From assembly GCF_003254395.2 (NCBI RefSeq), contig NC_037641.1:12548501-12612500 (forward strand): DNA of 64,000 nt. Reading direction: 5' to 3'. Under the pieces are notes generated by a model. The model ran no database searches, had not been told where the DNA came from, and saw only the letters and a program-made list of their open reading frames with translations. Made by a program: the position numbers and the translations under genes. Shown piece by piece: positions 12,601-26,330 of this stretch. Position 1 is the first letter of the stretch. The number at the start of each line of letters is the position of its first letter. The stretch is from Apis mellifera (taxonomy: Eukaryota > Arthropoda > Insecta > Hymenoptera > Apidae).

Positions 12601-14895
12601 CACAATTTTTTCATTCACAGGCATCGAATGAAAGAAAGAAATATTACTTTCTATTCTATCTATATTGTAAATATAATTATCGTTTGAAATGCTTACAGTA
12701 TTTAATTTCATTTTTTGAGAAATATTCTTGTCAAGTTTCAAATCAGCAGCAAATTGCATTGTCTCTTGTATCGTGAGCCATGGTTGAAGAAGATCTTCTT
12801 GCATGATATAACATGACGCTTTTCTAAAGTGTTCCATGTCTCGTTTCTGCCCGTTGATATTTATTTGTCCTGTTACGTTTCCAATTGTTCTGTAAACGTT
12901 CAGAATTTGAATTTGAATTAGAGATATAGACAAGATAAAAGGAAAAAAAAAATTAAAAAGAAAGAAAAAGATTGTCGAATCGTACTACATTACGCACGAA
13001 CTGCTAATTTATCGATCGAGACACGATGTTAGGATTCATGTAAACTTTGACTTAAATTTTTTTGTTTGTTTGTTTGTACGGTATATTATAAGGTCAATGA
13101 CTCTTGCAAAATAAGAAATAGTTTGGTTTCAATGCAAAAACAAAAAATACGGGAAACAATAAACGATAAACGAAAGTTGTAATAATTATTATTACATAGT
13201 AAGTTTTTTCCTTTTATTAGAATCGATTGATAAATTTGTCAATTCTATACTACAGTGTTTTTGATCTGATGAAACGTTACTTGTATCCCGCGAGAATATT
13301 TAATAAGGTGGATTTTCCAGCGCCTGAAGGACCCAATATAGCCGTTAAATGTCCAGATTTGAATTGTCCGTTGATTCCTTTTAATATAGCTTTTTTATCT
13401 GATGACACATAAATAAAAAAAAAAAAAAAGAAAAATGTATCACTTCGTATAAATTTTATTTAAAATTTCAATAATCCAATCGAAAAAGATATATTATCAT
13501 TTTTATCATAAAATAAATGAAAATTCTATATTACATATAATCATCATATCCAATAATAAATATGTATTTAATAGAGACATATAAGATATATTTTAAAAGA
13601 AATATAATCTTCCATGTGTATATATTTGTAAACATACAATCTTTAACACATTGATTATTATTTTAAATAGGAAAATGAGTTATTTTGTTATCAATCTAGT
13701 ACATTCATATGATAATATTTAAATTGAAATATAAATGTTGAATTAAATTCAAATTACACGAATTATCTGATTTGATTATTAATTAAGAATATTATTAACT
13801 GATTGATTTATAAATGTATAATTAAATATTAATTTATAATTCTTTTTATTAAATAGTTATTAAATAATTATTAATATATTTCATTTTGAAATATATTTAA
13901 TGTACGATAAAGATAATTATATTTTAACATTCTATTCTATTTAAAAATATTTTCTTTTTTTTTTCATCCGTGTTAATTATTGATAACTAATAATTAAATT
14001 GATTTATAATATTGACGATAATAAAATTATGCAGTATTATATTTTTATTTCCATGTATTATATTCATGATATATTCATGTTCAACTTCATTTTTATCTTA
14101 TGTTTACTTTTTATTTTATTGATCGAGGTAATAATATGATAATAAAATATCTATAAAAGTTAATTTATAGGAATTCCTTATACATTTGCAGAATAACGTG
14201 TTTTTAAAAAGAAACTGATTTTTTCGATTGTTCATTCATCATAAATATAGCATTTATATCATTTTTTGTATTTCAAGCGTTTAATTTGAAAAAGATAAAA
14301 AAAAAAAATATATATATATAAGATACTGAAATATTCTTTTAATTCTTTTCGAAGAGATTTAGTAATATTAAAATAATTAAAAAAATTATGATAATGAAAA
14401 ATATTGAAAAAGAAATTTATAATAAAAAAATATTAGAAAAAAAAAAAAATTTTTTTTATATATAAAATAGTAATCTTAGGAATAATGTTCTCATTGCTTT
14501 TTAAATACATTGAAATTTAAATTTCAACTCAATTTAACATTTAAATTTCATTCGTTTAGCTTTTTAATTTATATGAAGAATACATAATGTTCTTTAATGT
14601 TCTAAATAATATAATAAAAAATATAAATAAAATTATTTTACCTTTTTTTACATTGTATCAAAATTAAATTTTAATACATGAATAGTAAAATTTTAATTTT
14701 CTTTATTATATTTAATAAAAATATATACTACAATTTATATTATATCGTACCTTTTCTACCATAAGGTATTGTATAAGTTAGGTCATTAAATTCGATGTTA
14801 ATAGAGGCCATTTTTTTGGAATTTAATAATGATAATGAGATGTCATCCATTCCATTGTTGCTTTGTTTTGCCTTCAATCCCGATTTTGTAAGCAT
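9633..14895 (-). CDS. ABCG half-transporter A (divergent copy)
   Basis: Eleven coding exons in transcript order: 14895-14751, 13398-13281, 12889-12697, 12387-12242, 12146-11905, 11822-11620, 11498-11330, 11069-10969, 10879-10724, 10655-10415 and 9805-9633; 628 residues. The ATP-binding half comes first: Walker A GPSGAGKST (Lys about 77), Q-loop CYIMQEDLL, signature LSGGEKKRLSIAL, Walker B VIFLDEPTTGLDQ, H-loop CSLHTPSA. A six-helix membrane half follows (IFVGFIIGGLFVNIG ... LSYIRYGLEG). It is most like ABCG1/ABCG4-type lipid or sterol exporters, which work as dimers. Compared with copies B and C, the H-loop reads SLHTPSA instead of TIHQPSA, Walker B has Leu for Phe, and the usual LLFSGFFVNFDAIP before the fifth-sixth helix region is replaced by LMLVAVQGIGETKTLP. 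The last exon depends on a GTAAGC donor at 10414; without it the protein would stop seven codons later and lose its final helix. Confidence 0.92.
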
Positions 14896-15420
14896 GATTG
14901 ATATCTACAGTTTAAAAGAAAAATATTTTTCTTTCATTTATATTATTATTTATAACACTTTTAAACATTAAAATTAAAATCTTTCTTTAAATTTTTTAAT
15001 AAATTCATAATATTATTTTTCAAATAATGTTTTTAAAAATCAATCATTTTTTTTTCGATCGAAATGACAATTGTATATTTATAAATTTTTCATGAATGAA
15101 ATATTTAAAAAAAATTATGTCATTATTATTTAAAAAAAAATAATCAATTATAACAATTTAAGAAAAGAAAGTTGTAATGAATGTATGATAAATTAAGATA
15201 AATATAATACTATAATTTTCCAAGTTGTTTAAAATTTGCATTAAATATTATAACACATCAAATCACACAATTATTTGTTTATAAAAGCGTCACTGATAAA
15301 AAATTTAAAAACCCGTTGAAAACGGTCGAAAGCTTGATACACGACAAGTCGCGGTTGAAGACTGACGCTAAAATAACTTTACTATGTTCCCTATTCCTAA
15401 CGACACTCTGTACTGTACAC
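14896..15420 (-). promoter_or_regulatory. ABCG-A 5' UTR and probable promoter
   Basis: A 3' splice site (ACTGTAG) ends at 14905, nine bases before the ATG, so a non-coding leader exon is likely. At 15300-15420 the G+C rises (CGACAAGTCGCGG), and an arthropod initiator TCAGT lies on the minus strand at 15361-15365. An in-frame TAG upstream of the ATG supports the chosen start. Confidence 0.45.
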
Positions 15421-18400
15421 ATATAATTGTGTCGGCTGCTATCACAATAGTATCATATATCGTGTAAATCATCTTGATGTAATTAACATTTTTGACTCAT
15501 ATTTTAATTCGACAAGCAGAAGTTTTGTTTTTTTTTTTTTTTAATATAATAATTTAAATTATTAAAAATAATGATGTAATGTAACAAAGAACTAAAAAGC
15601 ATATTTAAAGTCCAATGTGAATCATGCACAATGTTTGTGTATGGATACGATATGATAATACATCGAAATATATAATAACGAATAAAATAAAAAACAATTG
15701 GTGTCGTTTCAACGTTATTAATCAGATATTTGAGAATATTTTAACAAAGAAAAAAAGAGAAAAAAAATTCATTATTTGTAAATCATTTATTGTTAATTAA
15801 CATAAGTAATTGATACTGCAATAAAATAAAAAATAATAGATAATAGAATGAATAAATGACTTTGTTACTTAAAAATAAATATTTCTCATTTCATGCAGAG
15901 TATATGTATACATATGTATATATATGTATATGTTTATATTTTGCACACATTTATTAAGCTTTTATTGTAACACAAAAAGCTTTTAAGAGTTTTTTTTTTT
16001 TACTTTATAATACGTATAAATTATTATTATTTACAATAAATTAATTTATGATTCAATTAGTTAGAAAGTATATTTATAGGTACAATTTATTAAATTTGTA
16101 AAATTTGGGACAAACTCAAGATTATAATAGGCACGAATTAATTAAATATTTAATGAGCATAACAAACTGCACTAAAAAACAGACTGTATTAGTAGGTATA
16201 GATCGAATTAGTCCATACTAATGTGTTAATTATATGTAAGTTCATAGAAATCTACGCGCATGCTCCAGTCCTCGAAATATATATATAAATAAATATATTT
16301 TTTTAAATATTTGTTTTCTGTAGATTTTATTCCTATGAAAAAATAATATCTTTTTGCTTATTTTTATTAATAATCTTTTTACTTATACTCTTGTTAATAC
16401 ATTTAAACATATATTTTAGAATGTTTCGACTTTTATGATTTTATTTTTTATAATATATAATATTCTTCATAATTAAAACCAATATATATATTCCTTAATA
16501 TTAAATAATCTTTATCTTATCTTTAATATTAAAAAAAATATATTATATAATAAATATACATATATTAATAAACATGTATTTCATTCTCTAAAATAAGTAC
16601 TTTTTTGTCAATTTATTGTCAATATTTGAAATAAGTATCTTTTTTAATATGCTATCTAGTGTATATATTAGTATCAAGTGTATCATTATTTCACAAGTTA
16701 TATATATTATAACGGTGATTTTTTATGCAAAAATAATTATATATGAATATAAGATTTTGAATAATGATTTTTTTCTAAATTGCATTCGTGATTGAATAAA
16801 TACTTTATATAATAGTTATATAAAGTAAACAAGGAATTTTTTTACTATTCCATAAAATCGATTAAATTGTGATTAAACAAACTTATAATTTGACTTGTAA
16901 TTTTAAAAAATTTAAATGGTTCCACAAGTTCATCTTGAAAATGAAAAAATATATATATTTATATTTCTTTTACTTAGAAATAAATGATAAATATTTAAAT
17001 TAATAATAATATTATGAAAAACAATTTTATTCATAATAAACAAACGCTATTAAATACAACGAACATTATGCCAATAATTTAGCACAATTACACGCATTCA
17101 CATGCATGATATTTTATAAAAGATTTATGTATATATGTATATATAAAATTATATATATATAGTAGAATTTCCATAATCTGATATGCATAATTCCAATATT
17201 TTGCAATATCATCATGACTCATTTTATATTACATATATTTTTCTTATATTACGTATTTCATATTTATATATCATATCGTATCATCATATTTACATATTTA
17301 TATTACTTCTTTTATTTTTATCATATTAAAGGTACAATTTAATAATTTGGCATTAATAAATTATAGAAATTCTACCATTATATTATTATAAAAATTCTTA
17401 TATTCCGGATTTCGATATAATGATACATATTATCAAATATCGATTGCGTAACCATTTTTTATATAAATATATTTAATTCATTCCATATAAATAGATATAA
17501 ACATATCTTTTATTAAAGTACATTTATCAAGTTAATGAATATTTATTATACATACTATAAATCAAATGTTTTAATTTTATTTTGTGCATGAATAATTAAT
17601 CATAATTTCTAATACATTTGAAAAATATAATTTAAATAAGAATCGACGATAAAATTGTTCTTCCAAAATCGTTGAAAATTCTATTCTTGTTATATATTTT
17701 TATGTGATTTATATTTGTATACAAATAAATTCCCTTAAAAAATTATGCTGAAGAAATACATTAATTAAAAATGTATACAATGTATGTAAAATTTTGGTAA
17801 ACTTATTCTAAATCTTAAGTTCGATGTTCGTGATGCATTACCAAATTTCAACATTCATAATTATATAATATGGGAAGATATTTATTATTTTAAATATTAT
17901 TCTTAAAACATTTTAAATATCATTCTAAAAAACATCGTGTTATATATCCGTGTTAAAATTAAAAAATATATATTATTGCATTTATTTTCTGTTATCTGCA
18001 TCGTCAAACTCACAGCCATGGGCAGATAAAAGTATCACTTGCGAAATGTTGTTAATTTAAGGCCTCTTATTCTTACTCAAAGAATAAAAATTGCAAAAAT
18101 TTTAGAATAATTGATTAGTATTTTTATGCATTCGAATCAAATGCATTTATATTCTTTTCTAATTATCTCTTTCAAAACTGGTAATACATCCTTAAGATCA
18201 ACTTGAGATCACCATACATATTATAATATTGTAATATATTGTAATATAACAAAATGGATCGAAAAGATTTTAACAATTATCGTAACAACAACCATTATGG
18301 AATTGTCATCGTACAATTTAATAAAAACAAATAAATTATATTTATTTCATAATATTATAAATTATAGATAGATAATATTTTAATTTGCAAATAAACATAT

Positions 18401-18628
18401 ATATATATTATATGAATATAATATTTTTATATTTTACTCGTATAGTATTCGTATGAATTTGTCTTGATGATCAAAAATTATAAATAAAAAATAATTTTCG
18501 ATATTAAAACATAAGATTATTAATCTTCTACTGTACGATGACGGTAAGAAAATGCATTACCTTAATCCATTAACATTCGTTTATAAAAGTATTTCAACAT
18601 TTTAAATTGATAATAATTGTACATCGAT
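15421..18628. other. AT desert between ABCG-A and ABCG-B
   Basis: I see no gene. The right part is presumably the 3' UTR of ABCG-B. There are simple TA repeats (15905-15935, 17125-17165) and T runs, and no recognisable transposon ends. Confidence 0.5.
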
Positions 18629-21600
18629 CTATCGCGCAGTCTTTAATTTCCAACGAAGGAATAAATAGGCAGCGATTCGAAGAACAACAAATATCAAAAG
18701 CAAGGCAAGAATATCGAGAGTGAAATCTGCATCAAGCATGTCTAGTTCTTCCAATGTTGTTTCTGGGTTTTTAAAGTGGCAGTATACCTGTAAATAAAAA
18801 AATAAATAATAAAAAAAAAGTATAATGGATTATATAAAAGTAAATTGGATCATTTTGAAAAATGAAATCAAGATTTCTAGACCAACAATTTTTAGTAATG
18901 TAGATTTTTGTGTATATAAAATATTATTATATTATTTGTATAATTTTATACTATATTTATATATTATATATATATATGTGTGTATGTAGAAACAAAATTT
19001 TAACAGAGTTTTTTTTTAAATTAACCATTTTAAATTAACTATTCAAGACATATTATTTTAAATGATAATAATAATTTAACTTACATGAAAAAAAAAAAAA
19101 GAGTATATGAGAAGAGTATATCATACCTGGAAACATTTAAGTTTTTCTCGACCAAAAGAATATGTGGCAAGAGCAGTCCCTTCAAAACCATATCTAATAT
19201 AACTTAGATAAGTAATCCATCTAAGATATACAGGAATTGCATCAAAACTAACGAAAAAGCCGGAGAATAAGAGAAATGGTACGGACATAACTGGTGCTAA
19301 AAATACACCATTTTGTACGTTCATTGCTGCTCCAACCACCAATCCAACCGATTGCGCTACAAAAGAAATTAGTAAACATGTTCCCAAGAACATACTGAAT
19401 CGCATAATATCCGTTGGTTGACTTGTCATGAAGTATACAATTGTGACATATATAACACAAAATACTGCCTATAAGAAAAATCATGTGTCATATAAAATTG
19501 TATGTACAGAAAAAATCTAATTCATTTTTATAACAAAATTAAATTTTTTTTTTTTTTTTTTTTTACCTGAAATGGTATATCTGATACAGTAATTGCTAGA
19601 TAATAAGCCTTAAGAGAATACCATCTATTAAAATTTTCTTTCAGAAGTACTGGCAATTCTAATGGAACTGTGAAAAGAAAAGTTTTTAAAATGTTATCAT
19701 AAAAAAGGAAGCAAAAAAATAAATAAAAACATTTTTAAAATAATATGACTTACAAGATAAAATTGTAATAGTCATTGATGTATACATAAGAAACAACATA
19801 TTAAAGAATAGAAATCCAAGGTTGCTAAGTACTTTAGCACCATCATTTCCAATATCATAATAAAGTGCGCCAATCAATAATCCTACTAGAATATGAGCAA
19901 AGAGTCGAAGATACATAAGAGTCTAAAGGAAATATTATTAGAATTGTAAAATTTTTTATTTAAAAAAATTAGACTTTAAATAAAATTTAAACTACTGATT
20001 AATTTACCCAATCTCTACGACTGAAAAGTAAAGTTCGTTTTAAAACAATCCAGAATTGTTGATATTCCGATGTGGGATATCTCTCTGGAGTAACTATAAT
20101 TGATTCATCGAGTAAAGCTACATCAGCATTATCCTTTTTTTCCATATCAATTGGTATTACTATATCTATTACAGAAAGACAATAACAATAATAAAATATT
20201 TAAAAATAATTGATATATTCATAAATTATTTAATAATTTATTCAATTTTCTTATCTACCTTGTTTTGCAATATCATTACTTGCATAAGATGAAATAATTC
20301 CTTTATTATTAATTTCTTTTTTTACTTTATCCTCTTCAAACTTTTCTTTCAAATTGCTCGCATCATTTTTATCTTTTCTTTCAGTATTTTTTCCACCTTC
20401 TTCGTTTTTCGAAAACGAATCAGGTAAATTATTGAGTTCTTCCAATTTATTTTCAGGAAATGGATATCCTTCTCGAATATCATATTTTCCATTCTTTATA
20501 GCATTTACCAAATTTTTGATATTATCTCCATATTCTCCACAAGATACTTCAATAACTGAAAATTAAAATATAATAATCATTATTTTGAAATCAGAGTTTT
20601 AAAAAAAGCTAAGATATTTCAATGTCATAAATAACTTACTGAAAGAGGCTGGATTGTGATAACTTGGACAATTGAATCCAATATTTCTAAGAAACGGTAC
20701 TAATTGTGATGTAGATCCCTGGTACACACATTGTCCTTCAGCTAATGTATATAACGTATCGAACATTTCAAAAAGTCTAGCGCTAGGTTGATGAATAGTA
20801 CATATTATCGTTCTTCCGCCTCGAGCTAAAGTCTTTAAGAGCAAGATGCATTGAAAACAAGACGAAGAATCTAAACCACTGTAAATTAATAAAAATTATA
20901 TATATATAAAATATTTTCATTACAATATGAAAAAAATACAAAAAATTAAATGAGACAAGATTTGTATTTCTTTTCATTAAATTTTTAAAATACATTAAAT
21001 AATTGTTAAATAAATCTTCCGTTTTTTTTTCTTAATCAAAACAAAATTTTAATAGATTTTTATTCAAAAATTATTTTTCCAAAGCTTTAATCAATTTTTA
21101 AAAAATTCAAGATGAACACATAAATGATAAATTAATTGATATGGTAAATTCGGTAAATTCAAAGATAAAAACAATTACGATATTTAAAAAAGAATGTTAT
21201 ATATAATTTCAGTGAAAGCGAGAAAGCAAGGACTTTCAAAAACTTCAAGATTGGTTGTATACTTTCTCTTAGTCATGTTTTTATTTCTTCATTTGATGAA
21301 ATTAACTTGTATGCGTCAATTTTATTGTTTATAACATATAATTTCTTATATATACATATAACTATTACAAATTAATGAAATATGATTGTATCTTTATTAG
21401 AAAAAATTCAATTCAAAGGATATCCACTATTTATTAAATATAAATAGTATACATATATACTATACATAAATATATATATATACTATATGTATGTGTACAA
21501 ACAGAAAACAAGATTCTTTAGCATTAATGATAGTGAAAGTTGGTTGGCATTGATCTATTAAGAAGAAAAAATATTTTCTTGTTATAAATTTATAATTTCT

Positions 21601-23358
21601 ATAAATGAATAAACATTTCAAAAACATTCTTGTTTTCTTTTCCTTTGTACAACATATATATATATATATATACATATGTATAAGATTTGCTCACCTAGTA
21701 GGTTCGTCAAAAAACATTATTGGAGGATTATTGACTAATTCAAGAGCAATAGAAAGTCTTTTTTTTTGCCCACCGCTCAAATTCGATGTCATAGTTTGAC
21801 GATGCTCGGATAAACCAAGTGTTTCTAAAATCTCTTGAATCTAAATGACACAAATAATATAATTAAAAAGTTAAATATTTTTTATTAGATTATATTGTAA
21901 AAATAAAACATACCACTTCTTCTTTTTCTGTTTTGTTAACATGCGATCCAAGTTTAAGATTTGCAGCGACTTTCATGGCTTCAGCCACTGTTAAATTCGC
22001 ATGAAGTTGATTATCTTGCATTATGTAGCATGATAATTTTCTAAAGGCACTAAGATCCCTTTCATGACCATTCATTGTAACACTTCCTTCAGTACCTGTT
22101 GATCTAAACATATAGTTCAACTATTTTTAAATGTATAATCGTTTATGCTAAAAAAATAAAACAATATTCTTCTTTATTAAAATGAATTAAAAATAATCAT
22201 AAATTTTATTATGATTTTTTCATATAATATTTTTTCATATCAAAATTCTATTTTTTAACGTATAACTTATGTAATTATCAAAACATTAGAAAATAAAATT
22301 GAAATTGCATAAATAGTAATGATCCTCGATCATTATACTTAATCTACTAAATCTTATTCGTGTTTTTCAAATCGATAATTAACATCGTTGAACATCTTTC
22401 TGTCATATTCAAAAATTTTTGTAGAACAATTGCAAAAATAATAAATCATGAAAAAAAAAAAATGAAAATATTTGAGAAAAAAAATACTTTTAATTGACAA
22501 AGAATTATTCTTAATGGATTATTTGATTTATTTACTAAAAACCCATTTATAAATAATAATAAATAACCCATTTATAAAATATAATTAACATGTACAAACG
22601 AACATTGATTTTTTAATGAATACATTGCAGAATTTGCATAAATATAAGGACTCACTTGTATCCGGTCAGAATGTTTAAAAGAGTAGATTTTCCTGCACCG
22701 GAAGGCCCCATAATAGCTGTCAGTTCTCCAGATCGTAATCTTCCACTGACAGATTTTAAAATTGTCTTTGCATCTAAAAATTATTTATTTAATTATTTTT
22801 AATAATAAGGAAAAGAAATTGTTGTAATTACTTTACTTATAAAAAAATGAATTCTTATATTCTTCTCATATTTATGATTTCGCATATATGCATGTTCATT
22901 GTGATTCATATATATATATATAAAATTTTGAAATATATGTTTCTTTTTCTTATAATATAATATAAAAAATATTTTTGAATAATATAATTATAAATGTAAT
23001 TTATCATTATATTTTATGCAAAATTATTTAACTATATATACAATAAACAAAGTTGATATTATGATAATATTATGATGCCATTACGTCACATTTTAATATG
23101 TGTATATAACAATGATTGCGTGACCATGGATTTGTTTGCAGACGTAACGTTTATGTTGATAACGTTTATGTTAGTAAAAAATCAAATTAAATTTTGAATA
23201 TTTATAAAGTTGTTTTAAATCTATTTAATAATTAACATATTTAATATTTTGATTTTTCATTATTATTATTATTATATGAATATTTTCTACAAAGAGAGGA
23301 TGATTATTATAAATATCAATTACAAATATTATATATATTGCATTAATATAAAATATTA

Positions 23359-23396
<38 letters not shown>

Positions 23397-25282
23397 CAAT
23401 GTTATTCAGATTAGTTTAGAATTCAATTAATTCATTCTTTTTAATATTCTTATATATATAATAGAACAAGTTTTTATAATCAAGCATAATAATCTTTCCT
23501 GTATTGTATAGAAAAATCAACATATTGCAAACATATTGAAAGATGAATTACAAAAATATTATTATACATTCAATTTCGATATTATTTTTGTTTAATTTTC
23601 TATTTACACATGTATATATTTATATATAAATATATATTATTTTTATCATTATTATAAATATCTATTATATAAATATAAATATCTATTTAATATTAATATA
23701 CGTATTAGATTTTTTATTTAAAAATGCAATATTTTTGATATACAAATAATATTGATACAAATAGTATTTAAACATTCTTTAAATATTTATGTAATATTAA
23801 AAAAATTGCTTAGTCATTAACATACACATAAGTTAACTATATATATACATATATATATATAAAATATATAACATTAACAATTCATAATTAAAGAAGAAAA
23901 AGAAAAAAATATTCTCAAATGCAACGAATGTTTTTAAATATTAAATTAAATATTAAATTAAATTAAGAAAATGTAATTAATAATTTTGAAATAATAATCC
24001 GAAAGAATATTAAATTTTTATTTCAAAACATTTAATGAATTTAATAAATAAATTTAATCATTCGTTTAATTAGAATTATAAAAAGAAAAAAAAAAGAAGA
24101 GAAAGAAAAATATTGAAAAATAAACAAAATAAAATGAAAACGCTAACTCGCTACCAGTAAAATGAAACTTTATCGCCAGATACTGTAATTGGAACAAACC
24201 AGCCATAAGCTGGTCGAGTATAAATTAATGATAAATAGAAACAAAGGTTCTCTTTCAAATCATTCATTCTATTATTGTGTTTGCTGCCTTACTCCATCAT
24301 TATTTCTTTTAACGCAAAATTATTAAATTTCTCTTTTCAAATAATTATAATCTGTTTTAAGTGTCGCACTTAAAAATTTAAAAAACATATCAATAAAAAA
24401 ATATTTTCTATATCTAATTGCATATACTTTAGAAATCGTTGTTAAAATTTTATGCCGTAAGCGGTCTTCTTGCAAAATCTCTGCTTTAATTTCTTCACTT
24501 TAATATTCAATTCATATAGAAAGTTATTTTTTAAAAGAAAAAAAAAATATATATATATATAGTACAGTAAAAAAAGTATACATATATAGATAGATAAAAT
24601 AAAAACGAAAATAAAAACATTATCATTATGATTCATTTAATTTCTCTACATTATATATCTTATTTAAAAATATTATTTATAAAATCATTTTATTTTATAA
24701 ATATTAAATTTAAATAATGAGATTTTATTAATATGTAATATTATTAATATAATTAATTTTATTAATATAATTAAAAATATGTATTATATATTATTATGTC
24801 TTAATAATATGTATATCTATGATATACATATTAATAATATTTAATTTCTTTTTTGTAATCAATTTCATCAATTACAAAAACTGAAAGAAAAAATAAAAGA
24901 AGTAATAAAATAATTTATTATGTTTTCTTAAATTAATTAATTAATCGTTTCAATGATGCCTCAAAGAACTTTTAGTATTTATTTTGTTTTGTAGTAGTAT
25001 TTACATTGTTTGATTGAAAATAAAATATATGTAAATTTTAGCTTTAAATAGCTTTTATAAAAATATAAAAGAAAAGTAAAAATACTTACTATTTTTGTTA
25101 CCTTCTCGTACTTTGTACGTTAAATCGGTGAATGCTAAGTCAACCGGTGGTCTTTTCGGCAAATGAGTAATCGTTTTATGTTGTGCAGGTACAATTTGCA
25201 AACGAGAACCAGAACCTTTTCTAGGTTGTAATAATATTTCATTAGTATTATCTTCGTTTGAACAATTTCCTTCGAGCTTCAT
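18629..25282 (-). CDS. ABCG half-transporter B (ABCG1/4-like)
   Basis: Eleven coding exons: 25282-25090, 22773-22656, 22103-21914, 21840-21695, 20878-20640, 20555-20259, 20165-20008, 19922-19754, 19667-19567, 19468-19127 and 18787-18629; 703 residues. The N-terminal motif ITHLPKRPPVDLAFTDLTY leads into the nucleotide-binding domain: Walker A GPSGAGKST (Lys about 93), Q-loop CYIMQDNQL, signature LSGGQKKRLSIAL, Walker B IMFFDEPTSGLDSS, H-loop CTIHQPSA. A hydrophilic linker rich in Lys/Glu (about residues 320-385) precedes the membrane domain with six helices, containing LLFSGFFVSFDAIPVYLRW and LSYIRYGFEGTALATY. The known role of the family is ATP-driven export of lipids or sterols by a dimer. 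Exon phases match copies A and C, but the 342-nt exon merges two exons that are separate in the other copies. Intron 1 is over 2.3 kb. Confidence 0.95.
22774..25089 (-). other. Large first coding intron of ABCG-B
   Basis: AT-rich intron with a (TA)n run at 23363-23393 and further TA tracts near 22909-22922, 23850-23870 and 24545-24560. I see no nested gene on either strand. The small GC bump near 24150-24220 has no recognisable content. Confidence 0.5.
23363..23393. repeat. (TA)n microsatellite
   Basis: About fifteen uninterrupted TA units inside the first coding intron of ABCG-B. Confidence 0.95.
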
Positions 25283-26330
25283 TTTGTTTCTTTTTTAGAA
25301 CTTTTTATATTGAATTTGCTATAAAATTTAAATAAATCTTTTTTTATGATCGATATTTGTTCAAACGAATTGACTTTTTCGTAATCTTGTATTCTCGCTC
25401 TTTATTGCATAAGCATACAAATTCTTTCATTGCCTGAAAAATTATTTATTTTCAAATTTAATTTTATCTGTTTATCTAATATAATATACACATTATATTA
25501 TATATGTTTAAATTAAAAATGTAACCTTTTCTTAATCACAAAAAACGTGATGAATTTTATTTTGTTATATTTAAGGATATAAAATATTACTTATTATATA
25601 TAATTGTAAGTTTACAAATATTTATTTTTATATTGGAACATATTACACATTTCTTTGGCACATGAATTTTATTAATTTTTTTAATTATAGAAAAATATAA
25701 ATTTATAGGCATTTATTTACATATATTCAATTTTAACAATTTTTTAAATATCATAGTTCTTATTATTAAATTCAATTTGATAAGATCGTTTTATCTTAAA
25801 GATATTACAATGAGGATTTTAAAGATAAGATCAAATATATTTCAAATAACGCGCCTTCTTACATTATTGAACTAGCAATACGAGAGAAGTCGGTCAAAAA
25901 GAGACGACCATAACTTTAGGAGTATATGTTTAACAACTGTATAGACCAACAACTTTATCCTCGAGTCAGAAACAAGAGTAACTCAACTTCTATATTCCGC
26001 GTCTTCGAAGCACATAACGATGTGGTTAAGTAATTAAAAATAAAACACACGCTTACAATTTTTACAATTATACGTAGAACAACAATGAACGTTTTTAAAA
26101 TTATAGAATTATACTCATGATAAACTATTAAAAAATTGGAGACAGTAACCAATTCAACAATCTCCCAACGATACACGAATCTCGGTGTCTCGAGACTGAC
26201 TGACTGACTCAACCGTTTAGCTGCATCGCGGCCATCACCATTGACCGCCGTTGCTTTCCAGAGTGCTCTTTCTCACTCTGTTTTCCTTTTCTCTTCTCTC
26301 TCACTCTTTTTTCCACGCATCCACCATCTT
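25283..26330 (-). promoter_or_regulatory. ABCG-B leader exon, leader intron and promoter
   Basis: Just before the ATG a 3' splice site (ATTTTATAG) ends at 25319, and a GTAAGA donor lies at 25862, so a leader exon probably ends at 25863. Upstream, at 26194-26210, the minus strand reads three consecutive TCAGTC copies, matching the arthropod initiator TCAGT. The G+C is raised around 25960-26260 (ACCGCCG, CATCGCGGCC). The transcription start is inferred at about 26.2 kb. Confidence 0.5.
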
